This document shows, one piece after another, positions 1-6,876 of a stretch of DNA of 8,857 bases. Source of the stretch: Chloroflexota bacterium (GTDB lineage: Bacteria > Chloroflexota > Limnocylindria > Limnocylindrales > CSP1-4); the NCBI GenBank assembly GCA_021777365.1, contig JAJYDP010000048.1:5272-14128 (forward strand), read 5' to 3'. The position numbers and the translations under genes are program-made. Under the pieces are notes generated by a model. The model was not told the DNA's origin. It saw only the letters and a list, made by a program, of their open reading frames with translations, and searched no databases. Each line of letters opens with the position of its first letter. Position 1 is the stretch's first letter.

Positions 1-50
1 GCCACTGGCACTAGATCAACGCCCTGCCCGAAGGCGGGCACGTCCACCTC

Positions 51-56
51 AAGGAG
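51..56 (+). promoter_or_regulatory. Ribosome-binding site for the ferredoxin-reductase gene
   Basis: AAGGAG lies 9 bases before the ATG at 66. It supports this start, because the same frame has a TAG at 12-14 and no ATG, GTG or TTG between that stop and 66. Bases 1-50 probably hold the tail of an upstream gene, but it cannot be assigned: one frame ends at the TAG at 12-14, and another stays open to a TGA at 67-69 that would overlap the ATG as ATGA. Confidence 0.7.
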
Positions 57-65
57 TCATTCGGA

Positions 66-1169
66 ATGACACAGTCGCCTGCCACACCGGAGGACAAGTT
101 CCTCAAGCCCTGGCACGGCATCCCCCGCGCCGAGATCCCCTGGTTCCCCACCGTGGACCCCGACGTCTGCATCGGCTGCGGTACCTGCGTCGTCAGCTGT
201 TCGCGGGGTGTCTACCGCTTCGATTTTGACCGCAAGAAGGCCGTGGTCGGCGACCCGATGCACTGCATGGTTGGCTGCCGCACGTGCGCCAGTACCTGTC
301 CGGCCCACGCGATCAGCTTCCCCCCGGCGCAGGTGGTGCTCGACCTGGAACTGAGGCCCGAGGTGCGTCACTCTATCGAGGACGAGCTGCTGGCGCGTCG
401 TGCACAGATCGCGCTCGTTGACGTCCTGCCGCATCCCGACCGCCTCATCCAGCTCCAGATCCGCGAAATCCACGATATCGGCGCCGCGACGCGCCTCTTC
501 CTGCTGAAGCCTCACCGGCCAGAGGACTGCATGTGCGAGTTCACGCCCGGCCAGTACCTGGAAATCTGGGTCCCCGGCACCGACTGGATGTCGCGGGCGT
601 ACTCGATCGCCAACGCGCCCAGCGCGGATGGCTCCGTGGAGCTGCAGATCAAGAAGGTCGAGGGCGGGCGACTCTCCACCTGGGCGTTCGAGGAGGCCAG
701 GGTGGGTGACGTGGTGACGGCGCGGGGGCCCTTGGGTGCGTTCACCATGCGCTCCGCTCCGGACAGGTCGCTTGTGTTCGTGGCGCGCGGAATGGGTTTC
801 GCCCCGATGAAGGCCCTCATCGAGCAGCAGCTGGCGCTTTTCCCGCAGCGCCAGGTGCGCCTCTTCTGGGGGGCGACCTCCTCGAGCGACTTCTACGACC
901 TGGACGCGATCGCAAGCTGGCTGTGCAGCGATCCGAACCTGCAGGTCACGCTCGTCGCCCGCAACTTCGACGACGACTTCGTGGCGCCGGATCGGGCGGC
1001 CACCGTGGCAGGGCGCGTGTCCGACGCGGTTCTCGGTTCCGGCCTCGACCTGTCGGACACCGACGCCTACGTCGCCGGCCCGCGGATCACGGTCGCCGAC
1101 TCCATCGCGGCATTGCAATCGCGGGGCGTCCCCTCGACGCACATCTTTGCCGACTCATATGGGATCTGA
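66..1169 (+). CDS. Ferredoxin-type [4Fe-4S] / FAD-NAD(P) oxidoreductase fusion protein
   Basis: A 367-residue soluble iron-sulfur flavoprotein that should move electrons between NAD(P)H and a ferredoxin or partner enzyme. Residues about 25-90 form a two-cluster ferredoxin domain: C35-x2-C38-x2-C41-x3-C45, then C67-x3-C71-x2-C74-x3-C78-P. It is preceded by the WHGIPRAEIPW stretch often seen before such domains. Residues about 125-367 are a ferredoxin-NADP reductase fold: RAYSIAN (177-183) matches the FAD-binding RxYS motif, GPLGAFT (221-227) follows, and VARGMGFAPMKA (239-250) sits where nucleotide-binding AGGTGxAP is usual. Near the C-terminus AGPRITVAD replaces the common CGPP motif, so the usual conserved Cys is missing. 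No signal peptide or membrane segment is seen. The natural partner is unknown; it may serve the molybdenum hydroxylase downstream, 165 bases away on the same strand, or an upstream enzyme outside the window. Fusions of this general plan include the BoxA type, but I do not assign it to that. Confidence 0.9.
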   Translation: MTQSPATPEDKFLKPWHGIPRAEIPWFPTVDPDVCIGCGTCVVSCSRGVYRFDFDRKKAVVGDPMHCMVGCRTCASTCPAHAISFPPAQVVLDLELRPEVRHSIEDELLARRAQIALVDVLPHPDRLIQLQIREIHDIGAATRLFLLKPHRPEDCMCEFTPGQYLEIWVPGTDWMSRAYSIANAPSADGSVELQIKKVEGGRLSTWAFEEARVGDVVTARGPLGAFTMRSAPDRSLVFVARGMGFAPMKALIEQQLALFPQRQVRLFWGATSSSDFYDLDAIASWLCSDPNLQVTLVARNFDDDFVAPDRAATVAGRVSDAVLGSGLDLSDTDAYVAGPRITVADSIAALQSRGVPSTHIFADSYGI

Positions 1170-1296
1170 ACGGGGTCGCGAGCGGGCCCGCGCGGCCGGC
1201 CCCAAACGGCCCGATAGCCGCGTGCCGGACGGCCCTCCGACCTTGACCGCGACGGCGGCAGACTGGCCTTCCCGACGCTGGAGCATGCACGTGCCG

Positions 1297-1317
1297 ACGC
1301 GCCTGCCATCGGCGCGT
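1297..1317 (+). promoter_or_regulatory. Hairpin upstream of the molybdenum hydroxylase operon
   Basis: ACGCGCC (1297-1303) and GGCGCGT (1311-1317) are perfect 7-base inverted arms around a 7-base loop. They end three bases before the GGGAGGGG ribosome-binding site. The surrounding gap 1170-1334 has no convincing gene. It also holds self-complementary stretches GCGGGCCCGC (1182-1191), GGCCGGCC (1194-1201) and GCACGTGC (1287-1294), the last a possible operator. A TTGACC at 1243-1248 has no good -10 partner. In DNA this GC-rich such palindromes occur by chance, so a regulatory role is only possible. Confidence 0.3.
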
Positions 1318-1320
1318 GCG

Positions 1321-1328
1321 GGGAGGGG
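1321..1328 (+). promoter_or_regulatory. Ribosome-binding site for the FAD subunit gene
   Basis: GGGAGGGG lies 6 bases before the ATG at 1335, a strong Shine-Dalgarno match at good spacing. It fixes the start of the first hydroxylase subunit and rejects upstream in-frame alternatives. Confidence 0.7.
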
Positions 1329-1334
1329 CGGCAG

Positions 1335-2213
1335 ATGGACGTCCTGAAGCCGAGGAGCCTGGAAGAGGCGCTGTCCCTCAAGGCGAGGTGGCCCGAAGCG
1401 CTCCCGATCGCTGGCGGGACCGACCTGATGGTCGAACTGAACGCCGGCCGCAGGCATCCGACGGCCGTCATCGACGTGTCCCATCTTCCAGAGCTGAAGG
1501 AGTGGGGGACGGACGGCGGTGCATGCTTCCTGGGAGCCGGCGTTACGTACGCCAGCATCCTGCGAGGGCCGGTGGGCTGGGATCTGCTGGCCAGCGCCTC
1601 CCGAACCGTGGGCTCACCCCAGATCCGTGCCCGGGGAACGGTGGGCGGCAACCTTGGGACGGCCTCCCCCGCGGGCGACAGTCTCCCGGTGCTCGCAGCG
1701 TACGACGCGGAGGTGCTCCTGCGGTCGGAATCCGGAACGCGATCGCTGCCCTGGCACGCGTTCCTGGTGGGACCCAAGCGCACGGCGATCCGGCCGGACG
1801 AGCTGATCGTGGGTGCGCGCTGGCCAGGTCGGCGGCACGTGGGCACCTACTCCAAGATCGGCACCCGGAGCGCCATGGTCATCGCCGTGGCCAGCCTGGC
1901 CCTGGTGATCGACGAGGATGCCCGCGACGTGCGGGTCGCACTCGGGTCGGTGGGGCCGACCGTCCTGCGCGCGCACGAGGCCGAGGCGTTCGCCGCTTCG
2001 GCGCTGGCCGATGCCGGGGCCTGGGATGACCCCGGCGTGCCGGTTCGGGCCGGGGTGACCCAGGAGTTCGGCGCGCTGGTGGCGAGCGCCGCGCGCCCCA
2101 TCGACGATGTCCGCGGGACCGCAGCCTACCGGCGCCACGCCTGCGCCGTCCTGGGCGCTCGGGCGCTCGGGTGGCTCCTCCGGGAGCGATCGACGCCGAC
2201 GCAGGCGGCGTGA
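1335..2213 (+). CDS. Xanthine dehydrogenase family, FAD-binding (medium) subunit
   Basis: A 292-residue FAD subunit of a three-gene molybdenum hydroxylase (CoxM/CutM/PucC type). It takes electrons from the [2Fe-2S] subunit and passes them to an external acceptor such as NAD+ or a carrier. Two hallmark FAD-binding motifs are present: AGGTDLMVE at residues 26-34 and TVGGNLGTASPAGDSLP at 102-118. Residues from about 175 onward form the usual C-terminal flavoprotein domain. The length is typical for the family (about 280-295). It is the first gene of the operon; its stop lies 9 bases before the ATG of the iron-sulfur subunit. Family assignment is firm. The substrate cannot be read from this subunit. 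Confidence 0.95.
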   Translation: MDVLKPRSLEEALSLKARWPEALPIAGGTDLMVELNAGRRHPTAVIDVSHLPELKEWGTDGGACFLGAGVTYASILRGPVGWDLLASASRTVGSPQIRARGTVGGNLGTASPAGDSLPVLAAYDAEVLLRSESGTRSLPWHAFLVGPKRTAIRPDELIVGARWPGRRHVGTYSKIGTRSAMVIAVASLALVIDEDARDVRVALGSVGPTVLRAHEAEAFAASALADAGAWDDPGVPVRAGVTQEFGALVASAARPIDDVRGTAAYRRHACAVLGARALGWLLRERSTPTQAA

Positions 2214-2222
2214 GAGATCGAG

Positions 2223-2681
2223 ATGCAGATCAAGCTGAACGTGAACGGAGCGTGGCGGGAGGCGCGGATCGTGGGGGACGAGAGCCTCCTCGTGGTCCTT
2301 CGCGAGCACCTCGGACTCGCGGGCGCCAAGAATGCCTGCGAGCAGGGGGAATGCGGCTCCTGCGCCGTGTGGCTGGACGGTGACGTCGTGAATGCCTGCC
2401 TGGTGCTCGCGGCCCAGGCCGACGGCGCGGAGGTTCGCACCGTGGAGAGCCTCGCGCGGGATGGCCGCCTGCACCCGGTCCAGGAGGCGTTCCTCGACGC
2501 CGGCGCGGTGCAGTGCGGGTTCTGCACGCCGGGTCTGATCGTCGGGGCCATCGACCTCCTGGGCCGGGAGCCCCACCCCGACGAAGCCACTATCCGGGAG
2601 GCGCTCGCCGGCCACCTCTGCCGGTGCACCGGCTACCAGAAGATCGTGGATGCGGTCCAGCTGGCCGCGACCAGGCTGTGA
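2223..2681 (+). CDS. Xanthine dehydrogenase family, 2x[2Fe-2S] (small) subunit
   Basis: A 152-residue iron-sulfur subunit (CoxS/PucE type) that carries electrons from the molybdenum centre to FAD. The N-terminal plant-ferredoxin-like cluster uses C39, C44, C47 and C59 (C-x4-C-x2-C-x11-C, in NACEQGECGSCAVW). The C-terminal helical cluster uses C98, C101, C133 and C135, in CGFCTPG and CRCTGYQKIVDAV. All eight ligands are present and the length is normal. The ribosome-binding site is weak: only a GAGAG overlapping the upstream TGA. With a 9-base gap, its translation is probably coupled to the FAD gene. The next gene starts 12 bases after this stop. Confidence 0.97.
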   Translation: MQIKLNVNGAWREARIVGDESLLVVLREHLGLAGAKNACEQGECGSCAVWLDGDVVNACLVLAAQADGAEVRTVESLARDGRLHPVQEAFLDAGAVQCGFCTPGLIVGAIDLLGREPHPDEATIREALAGHLCRCTGYQKIVDAVQLAATRL

Positions 2682-2685
2682 GGGG
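2680..2685 (+). promoter_or_regulatory. Ribosome-binding site deciding the start of the Mo subunit
   Basis: GAGGGG overlaps the stop codon of the iron-sulfur gene and lies 7 bases before the ATG at 2693. The open frame reaches back to 2513 inside the iron-sulfur gene, but the domain homology begins just after 2693, so 2693 is chosen. Confidence 0.65.
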
Positions 2686-2692
2686 ACCGGCG

Positions 2693-5110
2693 ATGGGGGT
2701 CGAGACGGGAACCCCGGAGGCAATCGGGTCGAGGGGACGCCGGGTCGGCGGGTTGCCCCGGGTCACCGGGGAGTTCGTGTTCGGCACCGACCTTCGCGTC
2801 GAGGGCATGCTGCACGGCCACGTCGTCCGAAGCCCGCACGCGCACGCCCGCATCGTGTCGATCGACACGACGAAGGCGCGGTGCATGCCCGGCGTGCACG
2901 CCGTGCTCAGCGCGGAGCAGCTCCCCGCCAGGCGGACCTACGGGCTCGAGTTCGACGACCAGCCGGTGCTGGCCGCTGATCGGGTTCGCTACGAGGGTGA
3001 GCCGGTCGTGGCCATCGCCGCCGACACGCTGGCGCAGGCCCGCGCCGCCGGGGGGGCGGTGGCGATCGAGTACGAGGTCCTCCCGGCGCTGACCGACATG
3101 GAGGAAGCAATCCGGCCGGATGCCCAGGCAATCCACGAGTGGGGGAACATCGTCCGCCACGTCCGAATCGAGCACGGCGATCCGGACGCGGAGGCGGAGG
3201 TGTGGGTCGAGGGCTACTACGAGACCACCATGCAGGATCAGGCAGCGCTTGGACCTGAGGCGGCGCTCGCCATTCCCGCCGAGGACGGCGGGATGGACCT
3301 TCACGTCATGACCCAGTGGCTCCACGTGGATCGTCACCAGATCGCACCGTGCCTGGGCCTTCCCGAGGAACAGGTTCGGCTGCACCTCGCCGGCGTGGGT
3401 GGGGCGTTCGGCTCGCGCGAGGACGTCAACCTGGAAATCCTGGCCGGAGTGCTGGCGCAGGCGACCGGCCGTCCGGTCAAGATCGACAACACCCGGGAGG
3501 AGTCCTTCCGGGGCCACGTTCACCGCCATCCGTCCCGGTACTGGGTACGCCATGGGGCCACGCGTGACGGCAGGCTGGTGAACGTGCGGGTGCGGGCCCT
3601 CCTCGATGGCGGGGCCTATACCTCATCCACGCCTGCCGTGCTCGCCAACGCCGCCGTGTTCGCCACGGGGCCGTACGAGGTGCCCAACGCGCTGATCGAG
3701 GCGACGGCCGTCTACACGAACAACCCGCCGTGCGGGGCCATGCGGGGGTTCGGCTCGCCCCAGCCCTGCTTCGCCTACGAGTCCCAGATGGACAAGCTGG
3801 CGCTTGCCTTGAGGATGGACCCCGTTGAGCTTCGCCTGAGGAACGCCGTACACACCGGATCAGTGTTCCCCACGGGACAGACGATCATGGGTGAGGCACC
3901 GGTCGCGGAGCTCCTCCAGCGGTGCCGGGCCATCCCGCTGCCCGAGGAACCGGTCGCGGCGTCCGCGCTGGATCTGCCAGGCGGGTCGGGGAACGTCACG
4001 CATGGCGAGGGGGTCCGGCGGGGCGTGGGGTACGCGCTGGGGTTCAAGAACATCGGCTACAGCGAGGGGTTCGACGACTCCTGCGAGGCGAGGGTGACCC
4101 TGGCCGCGGGAGTCGATGCGCCCGTCGTCGAGGTGCACAGCGCGGCTGTGGACTCGGGCCAGGGGCTCGCAACGGTCCTGGCCCAGGTGGCACGCGCCGA
4201 GCTGGGCGTCCACGACGTCGTGCTCCACGACACGGACACGCTGGTCGGTTCGGCTGGCTCGAGCTCCGCGTCGAGGCAGACCGTGATGTCTGCGGGCGCC
4301 GTCCAGTCGGCGTGCCACGCGGTCCGGGAGGAGCTCTTCGCGAGGGTCCGCCGGCGGCCGGGGTTGACCGACCTCGCGCTGTCCCTCGAGGACGGCTGGG
4401 TGCTGGCAGACCGCGTGCCGGTCGCGCGCGTGCAGGAGTTCCTCGACACGCCGCTGACGGCGACCCGGGTCTTCCGCCATCGGCAGACGCAACCGCTGGA
4501 TGCACACGGGCAGGGGGACGTGCATCCCTTCTTCGCGTTCGTGGCCGAGCGCGCCGTCGTGGATGTCGATCTCGACCTCGGGCTGGTGCGCGTGGTCCAG
4601 CTCGCCGTCGTCGAAGACGTGGGACGCGTCATCAACCCGGTGGGGTTCGAAGGGCAGGTCCAGGGTGGGGTCGCCATCGGGATGGGCCACGCCGTGATGG
4701 AGGAGGTGCGGCTGGACGGGGGGATCATGCAGAACCCCTCCTTCACCGACTACCTCATCCCCACCTTCCTCGACGTGCCTCCGGTCGTCTCGGAGTTCGT
4801 GGAACACGCCGAGCCGGGGGTCCCGTACGGTGCCAAGGGCGTCGGCGAGGTCCCGACGATCGCGGCGACCGTGGCCGTGGTCAACGCCCTGCGGGCGGCA
4901 TCGGGGAGGGAGCTGAACCGGGTTCCGGTCCGCCCGGACGACCTCATCGGCCTTGCGGCCCCCGCCACGTCATCGGGCCGACCGCCGTCGCCGTCGGTCG
5001 CCGGCCCGCGGCCGACGCTCGAGTACTACGGTCGCGGTGGCGGGCAGGGGGACCTGATGGGCCATGGCTCTCTGGGTTCCGAGATGGCCCCACGCACGGC
5101 CGTTCGATGA
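2693..5110 (+). CDS. Xanthine dehydrogenase family molybdopterin-binding (large) subunit, PucD/XdhD-like
   Basis: An 805-residue catalytic subunit holding the molybdopterin cytosine dinucleotide cofactor, where the substrate is hydroxylated with water-derived oxygen. Visible motifs: the N-terminal a/b hammerhead domain from about 17 to 130, GVGGAFGSRED at 234-244, PCGAMRGFGSPQ at 346-357, GQG at 489-491, GSSSASRQT at 522-530, and GAKGVGEVP at 713-721 with E719 in the place of the catalytic glutamate. The GAMRGFG loop is of the xanthine dehydrogenase type, not the AYRCSFR loop of form I CO dehydrogenase. The stretch from HGEGVRRGVGYA (437-448) to SEGFDD (457-462), plus GSAGSSSASRQT, resembles the actinobacterial/Bacillus xanthine dehydrogenase D subunit as I remember it. 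Purine oxidation is therefore the best guess; other N-heterocycles are possible. The usual domain ends near VRPDDLIGL (746-754). The remaining roughly 50 residues are a Ser/Pro/Gly-rich tail of unknown role. Confidence 0.93.
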   Translation: MGVETGTPEAIGSRGRRVGGLPRVTGEFVFGTDLRVEGMLHGHVVRSPHAHARIVSIDTTKARCMPGVHAVLSAEQLPARRTYGLEFDDQPVLAADRVRYEGEPVVAIAADTLAQARAAGGAVAIEYEVLPALTDMEEAIRPDAQAIHEWGNIVRHVRIEHGDPDAEAEVWVEGYYETTMQDQAALGPEAALAIPAEDGGMDLHVMTQWLHVDRHQIAPCLGLPEEQVRLHLAGVGGAFGSREDVNLEILAGVLAQATGRPVKIDNTREESFRGHVHRHPSRYWVRHGATRDGRLVNVRVRALLDGGAYTSSTPAVLANAAVFATGPYEVPNALIEATAVYTNNPPCGAMRGFGSPQPCFAYESQMDKLALALRMDPVELRLRNAVHTGSVFPTGQTIMGEAPVAELLQRCRAIPLPEEPVAASALDLPGGSGNVTHGEGVRRGVGYALGFKNIGYSEGFDDSCEARVTLAAGVDAPVVEVHSAAVDSGQGLATVLAQVARAELGVHDVVLHDTDTLVGSAGSSSASRQTVMSAGAVQSACHAVREELFARVRRRPGLTDLALSLEDGWVLADRVPVARVQEFLDTPLTATRVFRHRQTQPLDAHGQGDVHPFFAFVAERAVVDVDLDLGLVRVVQLAVVEDVGRVINPVGFEGQVQGGVAIGMGHAVMEEVRLDGGIMQNPSFTDYLIPTFLDVPPVVSEFVEHAEPGVPYGAKGVGEVPTIAATVAVVNALRAASGRELNRVPVRPDDLIGLAAPATSSGRPPSPSVAGPRPTLEYYGRGGGQGDLMGHGSLGSEMAPRTAVR
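4975..5007 (+). other. Imperfect stem-loop inside the 3' tail of the Mo subunit gene
   Basis: GGGCCGACCG (4975-4984) pairs with CGGTC (4995-4999) and GGCCC (5003-5007). There are ten base pairs, a 3-base bulge at 5000-5002 and a 10-base loop. No T-run follows. It lies within the coding extension just after the conserved domain ends and about 115 bases before the stress-protein gene, so it could act in mRNA processing or attenuation. It may equally be chance in GC-rich DNA. Confidence 0.3.
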
Positions 5111-5111
5111 T

Positions 5112-5117
5112 GGAGGA
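5112..5117 (+). promoter_or_regulatory. Ribosome-binding site selecting a TTG start
   Basis: GGAGGA lies 6 bases before the TTG at 5124. That TTG opens the frame at YDRILTAVDGS, exactly where universal stress proteins normally begin. The in-frame ATG at 5064 would add 20 residues unlike the family, and the extended gene would overlap the Mo subunit gene. Confidence 0.7.
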
Positions 5118-5123
5118 CTCGCC

Positions 5124-5594
5124 TTGTACGATCGCATCCTGACCGCCGTCGACGGCAGCGGACCGTCGACGCGCGCCTACCGGGAGGCCGTTCGCCTGGC
5201 CGCGGACCAGCATGCGCCGCTCAGGGTCGCCCACGTCATCGACCTCGGCGTGGCACTGGCACCGTGGGCCGAGATGGCGTTCGACAACTACGGGACCCTG
5301 GAGGCGGCGCTCCGCGATTCGGGCGCGCACATCATCGATGCCGCGATGGCGGAGGCACGCGCCGCGGGCATCGAGGCCGAGTCCGTGATGCTCGAAACCG
5401 ACGTGGACGACCCGGCCGCCGAGATTCTCGCGGAGGCCGATCGCTGGGGCGCGAACCTCATCGTGATGGGCACCCACGGGCGCCATGGTCTGGCTCACCT
5501 CATCCTGGGCAGCGTGGCCGAGGGAGTGGTGCGGCGCGCGACGGTGCCGGTGCTGCTGCTGCGCGCCTCGGACGGCGCGACGCCGGCTGCCTGA
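5124..5594 (+). CDS. Universal stress protein, UspA family, ATP-binding type
   Basis: A 156-residue single-domain universal stress protein from a TTG start. Family members are small cytoplasmic ATP/AMP-binding proteins linked to starvation, redox and energy stress; no specific partner is known here. The N-terminus YDRILTAVDGS carries the conserved Asp (D10) of the nucleotide pocket. The C-terminal loop has the full ATP-binding signature G116-x2-G119-x9-G129-S130, in GTHGRHG followed by LGSVAEGVVRRA. The protein ends with the usual VPVLLLR strand. It starts 13 bases after the Mo subunit stop, so it is probably co-transcribed with the hydroxylase operon. If the ATG at 5064 is used instead, the protein is 176 residues and the genes overlap by 47 bases. 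The 112 bases after the stop hold only a weak GCAGC/GCTGC hairpin at 5623-5635 with no T-run. Confidence 0.92.
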   Translation: MYDRILTAVDGSGPSTRAYREAVRLAADQHAPLRVAHVIDLGVALAPWAEMAFDNYGTLEAALRDSGAHIIDAAMAEARAAGIEAESVMLETDVDDPAAEILAEADRWGANLIVMGTHGRHGLAHLILGSVAEGVVRRATVPVLLLRASDGATPAA

Positions 5595-5706
5595 CCTCCT
5601 GCCGAGCGCATAACCCCCGACGGCAGCCAGGCTGCGGCTCGCGCCATGCCGCGTGCAGGCCAAGCGGGCTGAAGAGACGCACCTCGAACAAGTCAATCAG
5701 CACCGC

Positions 5707-6858
5707 TCAGAGTCCCACGGCCGCAAGCAACGCCGCCACCAGCGCCGGACTGAGCGGCGCGGCTCGCGCACCAGGTAAGCGGTCGCCTGGCTGCCGAACG
5801 CCAGCGTCACGAACGCGAGCGTCTGCAGGTGATCGGTGTCGAAGCCGAGCACGGCGGCGCCCGCCCAGAAGACGGCGAGTGTCAGCACCAGCGAGGGAAG
5901 CGCGACCCCAGCGCTCCCAGCAGCAGCAGCCGCACCTGCCAGCGGTTCGGGCGCTGTGACGAGGGTGCCCGGTCGGTGGTGATCGCCATGGTGGCGAGAT
6001 CATTGGCGAAGAGCAGCAGCACCATCAGCAGCGGGCTCAGCGCGATGCGGCCGGTGACCAGGAAGACCAGGCTCAGGAAGACCGGCACCTCGAGTTTCTT
6101 GATGCTCGAGTTGAGCGCATAGGTCAACATGCGCTGGTAGATCCGGCGGCTGAGCTCGATGGCGGCCACGACGTCCTCCAGGCCCGGTTGGGTCAGCACG
6201 ATGCTGGCCGCCGCGCGGGCGACGTCGGTGGCGTTGGCCACCGCGATCCCGACCTCTGCCTGCTTGAGGGCGGGAGCGTCGTTGACCCCGTCGCCGGTCA
6301 TGCCCACCACGTGGCCCTGCTTCCGCAACCGGCGGACCAGGTTGAACTTGTCCTCCGGCAGCACGTCCGCCAGCACCGCGCAGGCCGGCGAGAGCGGACG
6401 ATCCCGGATCTCGGAAGCCGCGCAGGCCGCCCCGTCGAGTCCCACCTCGGCGGCCACCGCCCGGGCGGTCGGCAGGGTGTCCCGGTGATCATGATCACGC
6501 GGAGCCCGAGGCGTTCCAGGTCCGCGACGAGCCCGCGGGACTCCGGCCGTAGCGGGTCCTGCAGGCCGACGGGCCCGGCCAGGCGCATGCGCTTCGCCTC
6601 GCCGGTGGCGACCGCCAGCACCCGGAACCCGCGTGCGGCGAGCGATCCCAGGTCCTGCTCGAGGGCTGCCGGCGGGTCGGCGCACAGCGCTACCACGACC
6701 GGGGGCGCGCCCTTCACCACCCGAAGAGCAGTCTCCGCCAGCTCGACCTGCGCCTCCGAGATCTTGGTCTCCGGGGCGAACGGCGTGAAGCTGACCCGGC
6801 GCATGCCGGAGAGGTCCGCTTCCGCGCGCGACGCGCCCGCCAGGATGGCTCCTGGGTG
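5707..6858 (-). pseudogene. Remnant of a P-type cation ATPase (proton-pump-like), 5' half missing and frameshifted
   Basis: Reading leftward on the minus strand, fragments in successive frames follow a P-type ATPase in order. The nucleotide-binding domain starts near AILAGASRAEADL, with FTPFAPETKISEA and RVVKGAP (about 6700-6850). The hinge LGLRVIMITG ends near 6481. After a frame change come DTLPTARAVAAEVG, VLPEDKFNLVRRL, TGDGVNDAP (6272-6298) and the membrane segments VPVFLSLVFLVTG and LLLFANDLATMAI. A second frame change near 5906-5909 leads to LVLTLAVFWAGAAVLG and TLAFVTLAFGSQATAYLVRE. A third near 5765 is probable and gives a short hydrophobic end with a stop at 5707-5709. Everything before the mid nucleotide-binding domain is absent, including the actuator domain, membrane helices 1-4 and the phosphorylated DKTGT site. 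It cannot be an active pump. The FANDLATMAITTDRA helix resembles plasma-membrane proton-efflux ATPases; the transported ion is not proven. The left end is uncertain by tens of bases. Confidence 0.85.
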
Positions 6859-6876
6859 CGGGGATGACCGCGGGCG

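Noticed and set aside
57..1142. A 361-codon open frame antisense to the ferredoxin-reductase gene.
   Set aside because: Its protein is rich in Arg, His, Gly and Val with no domain, and it mirrors a well-supported gene. Long antisense frames are expected in DNA with high third-position GC.
1614..2723. A 369-codon antisense frame over the FAD and iron-sulfur subunit genes.
   Set aside because: It spans two firmly identified genes, has no recognisable motif and shows shadow-like composition.
2633..4807. Antisense frames (2633-3553 and 3860-4807) and a same-strand 406-codon frame (3922-5142) within the Mo subunit gene.
   Set aside because: All overlap the conserved molybdopterin subunit, whose motifs run through the region. 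The alternative products are Arg/Gly/Pro-rich without domains.
2693..5110. Aerobic CO dehydrogenase (CoxL form I) as identity for the Mo subunit.
   Set aside because: The active-site loop reads GAMRGFGSPQ, not the AYRCSFR signature of form I CO dehydrogenase.
5623..5635. GCAGC-CAG-GCTGC hairpin between the stress protein and the ATPase remnant as a terminator.
   Set aside because: The stem is only 5 pairs with a 3-base loop and no following T-run, so it is too weak to call.
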